From Linyphia triangularis (lineage: Eukaryota; Arthropoda; Arachnida; Araneae; Linyphiidae): a stretch of 64,000 nt of DNA. The stretch lies in contig OZ021730.1 in the NCBI GenBank assembly GCA_963978545.1, positions 9,927,796 through 9,991,795 of the forward strand, given 5' to 3'. The notes beneath the pieces were generated by a model. The model saw only the letters and a program-made list of their open reading frames with translations, was not told the DNA's origin and made no database searches. A program made the position numbers and the translations under genes. This document shows, in pieces, positions 55,143 to 64,000 of the stretch (position 1 is the stretch's first letter; each line of letters begins with the position of its first letter).

Positions 55143-55661
55143 GTGAGTAGATTACGAATCCACTGGTCTGGCGAGGCAAAAATATCAGAAACTAGTCAAA
55201 AAATCGACTTTTAATAAGTTGAAATAAATTCAATTGCCAAATGCGCGATAACTTGCCAAATAATGAGCATTTTTTTTTTTATATTTGGTAACCTTCACTC
55301 TTTAATTTTCAATTAAGAAGGTTGCTGACGATTCGGATGTGTGGCTATGGCTCACTTGCATCTTTCACAAACGAGACAAATTGACAATAAACATTACGTC
55401 ACTGATGACGTAACTGATGTCGCCAATTCGGCTTACTTTTAAAAGATACAAGTTTTCCGAGCCAGAGATCGGAAATCGTTCGCGCTTTTTCTCATTTGAA
55501 ATCAAAGTGCAGTGGGTTGCCAGACGAAAAAGTTTGTTCACTTTTTGGCAAGTTATGACATATTTGGCAATCGGATTTTAGTTCAACTCATTCCAAGTCG
55601 ATTTTTAATCAGTTTCGGCCATTTTTGCCACGTCAGACCAGTGGATTCGTAATCTACTCAC
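55143..55661. mobile_element. MITE with ~75-bp terminal inverted repeats
   Basis: The left end GTGAGTAGATTACGAATCCA continues into CTGGTCTGGCGAGG. The right end is its inverted copy with a few changes (reverse begins GTGAGTAGATTACGAATCCA). About 519 bp, non-coding. Target duplication unclear. Confidence 0.75.
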
Positions 55662-55809
55662 TTTCCTTCAATTTCTATAAAAAAATTCAGAATGATGTTC
55701 GATGGGGTCCAAAAATTGCAGTCTCCTCTCGGACTATAATGTGACCAGACATCCCAATTTTGGCGGGACAGTCCCGCTTTTCACCTCGCTCTCCAGCTAA
55801 CCAAATGTC

Positions 55810-56370
55810 CAGGGGTGTAGTGGAGCGGGAACGCCTGGGAACGTCGATCCGTTACCTTTTTTGAAGGAGGAACGGCGTTCCCTCACCTGAATTTTTTTGT
55901 TCTTTTCTTTACGTGACACTTAACGGAAAGTCAAGTAAGAAAATTATAAAGTTCTTTTGTGAGAACTATGCCTTCGTTTTCGATCCACAACTTCAGAGCT
56001 GAGCCATCGATATAGATGAGTTGAGCAGGCAAGTTCAAGTATTTGCAAAACACTTGAAAGAGGAGCGGCAACCCGCACATGGCCATTCCATGAACAATTC
56101 GATTGATGAAGTAGACTCCCCCTCCCCTCTCGCAGTCTTTCGATGTTTTAATGCTACTTCATTAGAAATGAACTGACGTATGTATTTTTCAGGTGTATGT
56201 AGTTTGTTTTGAAATTACTAAAGTAGTATTAATAAAGTTAATTATTCTTAGTTGTCCTTTTTCCTCCCCCCCCCCCTCCCCTCCCGCATCTTCACAGAAT
56301 AAAAATAATAAACGTTTGTAACGACGCGACATAGCGTTCCCACACCTTTTTATTTTACACTACACCTCTG
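55810..56370. mobile_element. hAT non-autonomous element 2
   Basis: Ends CAGGGGTGTAGTG and CACTACACCTCTG. The 8-bp duplication CAAATGTC lies at 55802-55809 and 56371-56378. Inserted in a repeat rich in GTCCCGC phrases (about 55755-56420). Confidence 0.92.
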
Positions 56371-56476
56371 CAAATGTCCCGCCAAATTGTCCCGCTTACC
56401 CGCTACAGAGTCCCGCGAAAGTCCTTCTAAACAAAAGAAAATACTTCGTTACTTAAGAAAACTGAGTGGTTAACAA

Positions 56477-56701
56477 ATGAAGTTTCTAGAGATAGAAAAA
56501 TCTGATCCCATTACACACAACCAAGTGGATGATGACGCATTTCCTCCGCGATACACACAAATGAGTGTCGATGAGTTGTGTATAGCCATGACTCGACTGA
56601 TCTTCTATCTGCAACGGAAACAGCTTCACTCCGATAAGAACTATAATTTTGGTTTCGATATGCATGTAGGGATAATTTGTTACATAAATTCCACGTCATA
56701 A
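56477..56701 (+). CDS. Hypothetical 74-aa ORF, doubtful
   Basis: ATG-started frame (MKFLEIEKSDPITHNQVDDD) with no domain I know. An opposite-strand frame of similar size overlaps it. It could be a transposon scrap or chance. Confidence 0.15.
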   Translation: MKFLEIEKSDPITHNQVDDDAFPPRYTQMSVDELCIAMTRLIFYLQRKQLHSDKNYNFGFDMHVGIICYINSTS

Positions 56702-56752
56702 TGACAGGTGTTATGGGATAAACGTCTCGTTGAAATGGGACTTAATTTTTAA

Positions 56753-57474
56753 GGCGTCTTCTCACTTTAGGCACCTCGAAAATAGGCTATTTTCGAGATT
56801 TTTTTTCGAGGATTTTTGCAAACAATTATGGGATAAAATGGATCCTATATAATAAACACATCTTTCAAGTAAAAGAAATTTTATTTTTTTTATTTTTTTG
56901 AACAATTATTATAATAAAACAGTAGCATCGAAAAACCCGTGTAGAAATGTAATGTTCGTGGCTTGTTGATGAAATTTCGGAAACTATCCGGCCGATTGTC
57001 ATGAAATTTGAATGAAATATTCTTCATAGTTATGGCTATAGCGCATATCATTAGATTTTTGAAATTTTGATTTGAAGTATTTTTTTTTTACAAAAAACTG
57101 CAAAAAAACGCGTTTTTTTTTACTTTTTCGAAAAACGTGCGCCATTTTGTTATTTTCGCGAATATAAAAAATCAGATGATATGCGCTATAGCCATAACTA
57201 TGAAGAATATGTCATTCAAATTTCATGACAATCGGCCGGATAGTTTCCGAAATTTTATCAACAAGCCACGAACATTACATTTCTACACGGGTTTTTCGAT
57301 GCTACTGTTTTATTATAATAATTGTTCAAAAAAATAAAAAAAATAAATTTGTCTTGTACTTGAAAGATGTGTTTATTATATAGGATCCATTTTATCCCAT
57401 AATTGTTTGCAAAAATCCTCGAAAAAAATCTCGAAAATAGCCTATTTTCGAGGTGCCTAAAGTGAGAAGACGCC
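56753..57474. mobile_element. Long palindromic TTAA element (arms ~305 bp)
   Basis: Ends GGCGTCTTCTCACTTTAGGC and its exact reverse complement, flanked by TTAA on both sides (56749-56752 and 57475-57478). The arms (56753-57057 and about 57170-57474) are near-perfect inverted copies around a loop of about 110 bp. No coding frame. TTAA targets suggest piggyBac-type mobilisation. Confidence 0.9.
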
Positions 57475-57549
57475 TTAAATCCTTTATGTTAACTACGATT
57501 TTGTTTGTGTGTTTGTGGCTGCTGGGAAAATCTGCGGGAGTCTAATTAA

Positions 57550-58351
57550 CATAGGCGCCCAGAGGAATATTTGTAAGGGGGTGCAAGACTAGATTTTTAT
57601 CAAAATAATTAATTTTTTTAGAAATGTCAATTAATAATTAGGCATTATAAATTATACTCTTTGAGAATAGTTAAAATTCATGGTATATATTTTTGAAAAC
57701 GTAATCCTGTAAAGAGAGGAAAAGAAGAAAAAAAAAAAAAAAAAAATTACACAAAATAGTAAAAATATTAAAATATATATTTTAACGATTTTTTTTATCA
57801 TCCAACTAGTACTCACGGCATTCAAGAGACAGTGTTTAGAATAGAGGAACTCGAAGATGCAAAAATACAACAGATTAAAATTTTTTTATTTCTTCCAAGT
57901 TTCGGATATAATGAAAAAAAAAAAAAAAAAAAAAAAAAATCAAAATGAAACACGAAGGTTGTATTGGAATATGTTCAATTGAATTCTAAAAATATAGATA
58001 TCAAGATAGTTTATCTGATGACTTAAAAAACAAAACATTTTCCTACAATTTTGAGAGCTACCCAAGAAATTGTTATACAATAAAAGGAATAAATACTTCT
58101 ACTCATCACCCTTTTAATAATCATAGACAACAAACGTCAGAAAATCGTCACGCAAGTAGCTATAAAAAACGACATAGGAAAGAAAAAGACAAAATTAATA
58201 GAAAAAAAAAATGCTTATTGTAACATAAAAGTATAAACGGCATATGTGCTTTTTTATCTTGGAATTTACATCTTTTCCCTCATTTTTTTAAATTTTCAAG
58301 AGCCAGGGAGGTGCAAGTGCACCTCCTTGCACCCTCCTGGGGGCGCACATG
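57550..58351. mobile_element. hAT non-autonomous element 3
   Basis: Left end CATAGGCGCCCAGAGG, right end GGGGGCGCACATG, with GTGCAAG motifs inside. The 8-bp duplication CTAATTAA lies at 57542-57549 and 58352-58359. Interior A-rich, with poly-A runs near 57730 and 57915. Confidence 0.9.
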
Positions 58352-58359
58352 CTAATTAA

Positions 58360-59014
58360 CCTACTTGCCGTCATCTGATCGGGGTGAAACTTGGCAGATA
58401 ATTTTGTGTAGATGACAATGCATTCTATTAAATTTTGGGGGTTGTCACTGTCCCGAAAAGATAACTTTTGCACACGTTTCTATAATCATTTTAGAATACT
58501 AATAAATCCCATTCAACCGATCATTGTTGAAATTCTTTCCTGTTGCCAATATTGTTTTAATCGGTATAAATAAAGATATTTGGTTGTGAATGCATACATT
58601 CACATACATTATTAATAAATAAATTTTAAAACGTAGTTTGCAGCATATTTTGCTGATATAGATATTTTCAATATTTAAAACTATATGCAAACATCAAGCA
58701 CACGCTGACAACAAATGTTAAGGAATGTAAAAATTGCCAATGCATATAAAAGATTTATATTAAAAACTTTTTTTAAATGGGTTTTATAATTATCTTTTTA
58801 GAATCGTTAAACTAACGTTTAAACTGAAAAAATGATTTTGGTACAATGTAGGTAAGTGGCGCATGTTTTTAAAAGTATTTTTGAAACTGGATCGAATAGA
58901 AACAAAAGAAAGACAATATAAACAATGTAGAAAAAGTTGTATTCTTTTGGTAGACGAAAATACATGTACTAATGAAAGATATAGAAAAACATTTAAAATG
59001 GGCGAGATAAGTAT
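58360..59014. other. No gene; start shares a dispersed repeat with the window end
   Basis: GATGACAATGCATTCTATTA followed by AATTTTGGGG at about 58411-58441 appears inverted at about 63963-63995. The rest is A+T-rich without coding signal. Confidence 0.4.
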
Positions 59015-59026
59015 GTGAATAGCATG

Positions 59027-59150
59027 GTTGGTTGTATTCAGATTATCTGGCGCCGTCAGCAACACAAGGGCTATAATGAGCCGAAACATTTCGTCATTTA
59101 ACAAACCAACATACATTTACAAACACCCATGCCTAATACGGGACGCGAAC
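59027..59150 (-). mobile_element. tRNA-derived SINE copy 10, 5'-truncated
   Basis: Hairpin, middle and tail present, but the tRNA head is missing from the B box outward. Duplication GTGAATAGCATG (59015-59026 and 59151-59162) shows the truncation arose at insertion. Confidence 0.93.
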
Positions 59151-59162
59151 GTGAATAGCATG

Positions 59163-59449
59163 AGTCTGAAAGAAAGAGAGCGAGAAAGCACTTATACGCC
59201 TCTTTCCTTTCGCTTGATTAAAGTTTAGGAAACTGATAAAATTCACAGGCAAGAAGTATAATATGGGTTTTTAATTATTGTTTTGTATAGAAAATCAGTG
59301 CATGACTATCAATTAGTATTGCAGTAGGAAAACAAATTATTATTTTTGAAAATTTAAGGAAATTTTTACCCTTTTGCACCTCTTTGTATATGACCTGCAT
59401 CCACCTTGCAAATAATCCTCACGCAACGCGACGCCAATGTTAGAAAAGG

Positions 59450-59485
<36 letters not shown>

Positions 59486-59689
59486 TAACAGTACTGGAAT
59501 TGGAGGCTACTTTGGAGAGAGTTATATATATTAACTTTTAACTTCAAGGGTTCAACAGAAATAGAACATGTCATAATATCTGGATTATTTTAAAAGTCTT
59601 AGAAGAATACTAGTGCTATAATAGAATCTTTTCCACCCACGTCAGACAATCAAGGTCAACACTCATATAGATGAAGATATAGAGTAACT
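59163..59689. other. No gene; contains (TA)n near 59451-59482
   Basis: A+T-rich with one dinucleotide run. No recognised element. Confidence 0.4.
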
Positions 59690-61607
59690 CAAAAAATGAA
59701 GAACTTTGAGTTGTGTTTGTGCACACACTTTAATTAAAAAATGAAGAACTTTAAGTTGTGTTTGTGCACACACTTTAATTAAAAAATAAAGAACTTTAAG
59801 TTGTGTTTGTGCACACCCTTTAATTAAAAAATGAAGAACTTTAAGTTGTGTTTGTGCACACACTTTAATTAAAAAATAAAGAACTTTAAGTTGTGTTTGT
59901 GCACACACTTTAATTAAAAAATGAAGAACTTTAAGTTGTGTTTGTGCACACCCTTTAATTAAAAAATGAAGAACTTTAAGTTGTGTTTGTGCATACACTT
60001 TAATTAAAAAATGAAGAACTTTAAGTTGTGTTTGTGCATACACTTTAATTAAAAAATGAAGAACTTTAAGTTGTGTTTGTGCACACACTTTAATTAAAAA
60101 ATGAAGAACTTTAAGTTGTGTTTGTGCACACACTTTAATTAAAAAATGAAGAACTTTAAGTTGTGTTTGTGCACACACTTTAATTAAAAAATGAAGAACT
60201 TTAAGTTGTGTTTGTGCACACACTTTAATTAAAAAATGAAGAACTTTAAGTTGTGTTTGTGCACACACTTTAATTAAAAAATGAAGAACTTTAAGTTGTG
60301 TTTGTGCACACACTTCAATTAAAAAATGAAGAACTTTAAGTTGTGTTTGTGCAAACACTTTAATTAAAAAATAAAGAACTTTAAGTTGTGTTTGTGCATA
60401 CACTTTAATTAAAAAATGAAGAACTTTAAGTTGTGTTTGTGCATACACTTTAATTAAAAAATGAAGAACTTTAAGTTGTGTTTTGTGCACACACTTTAAT
60501 TAAAAAATGAAGAACTTTAAGTTGTGTTTGTGCACACACTTTAATTAAAAAATGAAGAACTTTAAGTTGTGTTTGTGCACACCCTTTAATTAAAAAATGA
60601 AGAACTTTAAGTTGTGTTTGTGCACACACTTTAACTCAAAAATGAAGAACTTTAAGTTGTGTTTGTGCATACACTTTAATTAAAAAATGAAGAACTTTAA
60701 GTTGTGTTTGTGCACACACTTTAATTAAAAAATGAAGAACTTTAAGTTGTGTTTGTGCATACACTTTAATTAAAAAATGAAGAACTTTAAGTTGTGTTTG
60801 TGCACACACTTTAATTAAAAAATGAAGAACTTTAAGTTGTGTTTGTGCACACCCTTTAATTAAAAAATGAAGAACTTTAAGTTGTGTTTGTGCACACACT
60901 TTAACTCAAAAATGAAGAACTTTAAGTTGTGTTTGTGTATACACTTTAATTAAAAAATGAAGAACTTTAAGTTGTGTTTGTGCACACACTTTAATTAAAA
61001 AATGAAGAACTTTAAGTTGTGTTTGTGCATACACTTTAATTAAAAAATGAAGAACTTTAAGTTGTGTTTGTGCACACACTTTAATTAAAAAATGAAGAAC
61101 TTTAAGTTGTGTTTGTGCACACCCTTTAATTAAAAAATGAAGAACTTTAAGTTGTGTTTGTGCACACACTTTAACTCAAAAATGAAGAACTTTAAGTTGT
61201 GTTTGTGCATACACTTTAATTAAAAAATGAAGAACTTTAAGTTGTGTTTGTGCACACACTTTAATTAAAAAATGAAGAACTTTAAGTTGTGTTTGTGCAT
61301 ACACTTTAATTAAAAAATGAAGAACTTTAAGTTGTGTTTGTGCACACACTTTAATTAAAAAATGAAGAACTTTAAGTTGTGTTTGTGCACACCCTTTAAT
61401 TAAAAAATGAAGAACTTTAAGTTGTGTTTGTGCACACACTTTAACTCAAAAATGAAGAACTTTAAGTTGTGTTTGTGCATACACTTTAATTAAAAAATGA
61501 AGAACTTTAAGTTGTGTTTGTGCACACACTTTAATTAAAAAATGAAGAACTTTAAGTTGTGTTTGTGCACACACTTTAACTCAAAAATGAAGAACTTTGA
61601 GTGGTGT
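59690..61607. repeat. 45-bp minisatellite, about 42 copies, with 270-bp higher-order repeat
   Basis: Unit: AAAAAATGAAGAACTTTAAG then TTGTGTTTGTGCACACACTT then TAATT. In the distal half, a TTAACTCAAAAATG variant recurs at about 60632, 60902, 61172 and 61442, so six units (270 bp) have been amplified as a block. Because 45 is divisible by 3, the - strand stays open for 275 codons (repeat QTQLKVLHFLIKVCA). I see no evidence that it is translated. Confidence 0.97.
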
Positions 61608-61733
61608 AATTTCCGAAGCAAGGGTGCGATACAGCGGACGGTTAAAAACTTCAAAACAATCAACCCAAAAACTTTCAACTTGATTTCCTGCACTTTCAGA
61701 TAACAATCTGAAACTCAAATTGATATTTTCCAT
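61581..61733 (-). CDS. Hypothetical 50-aa ORF ending in the minisatellite unit
   Basis: MENINLSFRLLSESAGNQ to EITPLKVLHF and a stop. Its last residues LKVLHF are the core of the 45-bp repeat peptide, and its stop is the TTAACTCAAA variant. It is either the original sequence from which the array expanded or a chance frame at the array edge. No known domain. Confidence 0.25.
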   Translation of the reverse strand: MENINLSFRLLSESAGNQVESFWVDCFEVFNRPLYRTLASEITPLKVLHF

Positions 61734-62134
61734 TTAAGTTTACGATTTGTAAGATTTAAATATGAAATTTATTTTTTTATTTGTCATCCACAATAACAGC
61801 CGGATATCGTCGTAATTATGTTTCAGCATAAAAAGCGAAGTTGACGTCTTTCTGTTGCAATATTAAGTTACATTGGATTGGAAAATGCCATGAGTAGCAT
61901 TAAGAATGACACTTGAAATTCTCGAATTTGTCTTTCGGAAGTTTCAAAACTGCCCTTTTTGATTTAAACATTCATTGGAAGTTCATGTAAGTTTTTCGCT
62001 TTTTTTTTTTCATTCATTCTACCAAATGTACGATCTAAGTAATTATATTATAAATTAATTATTCACTAACCCTATTTAATTTTATTTGAATCGCGTACTG
62101 TAATTAAACTTATGTTATGTATTAAGAGAAAGTC
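61734..62134. other. No gene recognised
   Basis: A+T-rich, short frames only. Confidence 0.35.
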
Positions 62135-62381
62135 CTATACTAAACTTCAACTTAACTAGACATCACTTAGACGATAGATCGTCACAGTGCTCATAGGTAT
62201 TTAATCCATTTTGGCGGAGTGAAGACATAATTCTCGCCAAACCTTATAGCCTTTTGTTCTCTATAGGGTTGTGGTTTGGCGAACATTATGCTTACACGCC
62301 GCCAAAAGGGATTAAATACCTATGAGCACTGTGACGATCTACCGTCTAAGTGATGTCTAGTTAAGTTGAAGTTTAGTATAG
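62135..62381. mobile_element. Fold-back MITE, arms ~115 bp
   Basis: CTATACTAAACTTCAACTTA at the left and its reverse complement at the right. The arms match through ACTAGACATCACTTAGACG and GTCACAGTGCTCATAGG with a short loop near 62255. Non-coding. Target duplication not evident. Confidence 0.8.
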
Positions 62382-62424
62382 TAAAGATCATTCCCTATAC
62401 TAGCTATGTTACAATCTCCAGTGC

Positions 62425-62716
62425 ATTTAGAAACTACTTTCTAAAAAACCTTTAAAATTTGGAGAGTGGGTACGAAAATGATCACTTAATGAAATGACAT
62501 AAATTAAAAACTCGAAAATAGCGCATTATATGTTTTATTTTATATTTGAAATTCTTACGTCAATGCATATGCAGTGGCTCCATCTGGTTTTGTCATTTGC
62601 TATTTTAATTTTCATTTTTAATAGATAGACATTAAATGTAAACAATTTATGTTATTTCATAAGGTGGTCTTTTTCGTACTTGCTCACCAAATGTCAAGGT
62701 TTTATAGAAACCCATA
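62425..62716. repeat. Inverted repeat related to the 54915 repeat
   Basis: GAAACTACTTTC...GGGTACGAAAATGATCAC...GACATAAATT is followed about 150 bp on by an inverted diverged copy ending ATAGAAACCC. The left half is also the dispersed repeat shared with 54915-55115. Confidence 0.55.
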
Positions 62717-62742
62717 ACTATCTAGGAACGTAAACACTCGTA

Positions 62743-63492
62743 TACACTGTCTACCAATAAGTATTGCCGACCAAACGGTATAGTGGTTAGCGTGCTAGCT
62801 TCTAGACCGCGAGGTTGCGGGTTCCGAGTCCCGTGTTAGGCATGGGTGTTTGTAAATGTATGTTGGCTTGTCTAATGACGAATGTTTCGGCGCATTATAG
62901 CCCTCGTGCTGCTGACGGCGCCAGATAATCTGAATACAACCAACCAACCAATAAGTATTTGCACACCCATTCAAATGAGGATATCTTCTCAGTGGAAAAG
63001 CATAGACACATGAAATTCAAATGGCAAAGACATCTTTATGTAACATACCTATAAGTAAAACAACTCAGTCGCAAATTGAAATGCAAAGTGTACTGTGGGG
63101 GCATATACAAAAGAATGGAGTACCATTAGTGTGCAGTTGTACAAATGCATTTACTTTAAAAATCACGCAAGTCACGGGGTTGACTTTTAGTGTGAGATAT
63201 AATCTCCCCTGTCATCAGTGTTTACTTGGCACTGTATTCTCATACTTAACATGAGTTTCTTGATGAATTCTAGTGACTAAATGGTTCGTAACATGTTTTG
63301 AACAGTTTGCAGGTCATAGAAAGTTCCCAATACATTAAATCTGTACACAATGCATATCGTAGAAGCGTCCCACACATGCTTGCTGAAATTTAGATTAGAG
63401 GAGTAATAGTGAATTGAAGGTGTCTATGCTGCCCCCCTGAGAAGATATATTCATTTGAATGGGTGTCCAAATACTTATTGGTAGATAGTGTA
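62743..63492. mobile_element. Tc1/mariner-type MITE with ~52-bp inverted repeats, SINE 11 in left arm
   Basis: Left TACACTGTCTACCAATAAGT and right (reverse) TACACTATCTACCAATAAGT continue into matching CACCCATTCAAATGA and ATCTTCTCAG, flanked by TA. The 77-codon + frame inside (63021-63254) has no known domain. Confidence 0.85.
62766..62949 (+). mobile_element. tRNA-derived SINE copy 11
   Basis: Full length. The B box has one extra base (GGTTCCGAGTCC), which should weaken its promoter. Duplication AATAAGTATT at 62756-62765 and 62950-62959. Confidence 0.95.
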
Positions 63493-64000
63493 TAATTTTT
63501 TGCTTTTCTTTTATGGTTTTACTTTTTATAATAGTTTTTTTTTCGTGCTCACAGCTCTTGTTCAAGAAAATATCTCATACAACTCACAACCGAAAAGACA
63601 ATGCATGGATGGAGCTTCAGTATAAAAAATATAACCTATAAAAATAGAGTCTTTAAAAAAACCTTTTTATGATCCATTGTCAATTTTCATATTCATTAAC
63701 ACAGCGCCGATATCAAAAACATTTCTATCAGCAAAATGTGGGGCAAACTACGTTTCAAAATTTATTTATTAAGCATGAACGTGAATTTATGCTCTCACAT
63801 CAAATATCATTTAATTATTCCGATTAAAGTAACTTTATTAAAAAAAATTTGGTAGCAGGAAAGAGTTTCAACAATGGTCGGTTCAATGCTTATTTAACGC
63901 CATTGAATGACGGCAAGTTGGTTTATTTGTATTCTGTAAAAGCGACCTTTTAAGGACATTAACAGCCCCAAAATTTGATAGAATGCATTGCCATCGACAT
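63493..64000. other. No gene; end carries an inverted copy of the 58411 repeat
   Basis: A+T-rich. CCCCAAAATTTGATAGAATG at about 63966 is the inverse of a segment near 58420. No coding signal. Confidence 0.35.

Noticed and set aside
59690..61607. CRISPR-like array, or a genuine repetitive protein gene
   Set aside because: No spacers. The open frame follows from a unit length divisible by 3, and no start context, splice site or non-repeat domain supports a gene.
62766..62840. Functional tRNA gene
   Set aside because: The A and B boxes resemble a tRNA, but the anticodon stem does not pair, the B box here has an extra base, and the sequence is the head of an 11-copy SINE with target duplications.

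Overview
This 64 kb window is transposon-rich DNA from an animal, most likely an arthropod and plausibly a spider or other chelicerate. The evidence is A+T-rich sequence, spliced GT-AG genes, I-clade LINEs, tRNA-derived SINEs, PIF/Harbinger, hAT, Tc1/mariner and TTAA-flanked DNA elements, and the absence of bacterial-type operons. I recognise no clear single-copy host gene. Nearly every coding segment belongs to a mobile element or its remains. The chelicerate assignment is inference.

Layout. 1-5094: a LINE (copy A) of family 1 with a roughly 175 bp (CAAA)n tail, inserted into the coding exon of a PIF/Harbinger transposase. 5095-12780: a Harbinger unit with the transposase on + (2 visible exons) and a MADF-domain partner gene on - (3 exons). 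The exons of each gene lie inside introns of the other. 12781-31172: a nested stack of LINEs. Copy C (13155-30483) sits in the ORF1 of another LINE-like element, and is itself split by copy B (14682-20329) and copy D (22228-28041). Each of the three has clear target-site duplications. D has both ORFs fully open (454 and 1225 aa). 31173-38200: SINEs, a hAT transposase relic and a broken gene fusing C2H2 fingers to a family-B DNA polymerase. 38205-41138: a relic LINE (F) whose 5' UTR is split by a Myb/SANT-encoding DNA-transposon fragment. 41160-49920: a gag relic, LINE 3' ends, a Tc1 fold-back element with arms of about 638 bp, a second Myb/SANT copy, an LTR with primer-binding site, and a 5'-truncated LINE (E). 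49921-64000: no convincing host genes. This part holds a 60-bp satellite, hAT/TTAA/mariner-type non-autonomous elements, long palindromes, a 45-bp minisatellite with 270-bp higher-order structure, and two more SINEs.

How the parts work together. The LINEs encode a gag-like zinc-knuckle ORF1 and an endonuclease/RT/RNase H ORF2, and end in a GC-rich 3' hairpin plus a 4-bp repeat tail. Eleven copies of one tRNA-derived SINE end in nearly the same hairpin and a (CCAA)n tail. That tail matches family 2 (C, D, E, G) and not family 1, whose tails are CAAA-like (A, B, H). The SINE is therefore probably mobilised in trans by family-2 LINEs such as the intact copy D. Insertions within insertions give a relative chronology: ORF1 relic, then C, then B and D.
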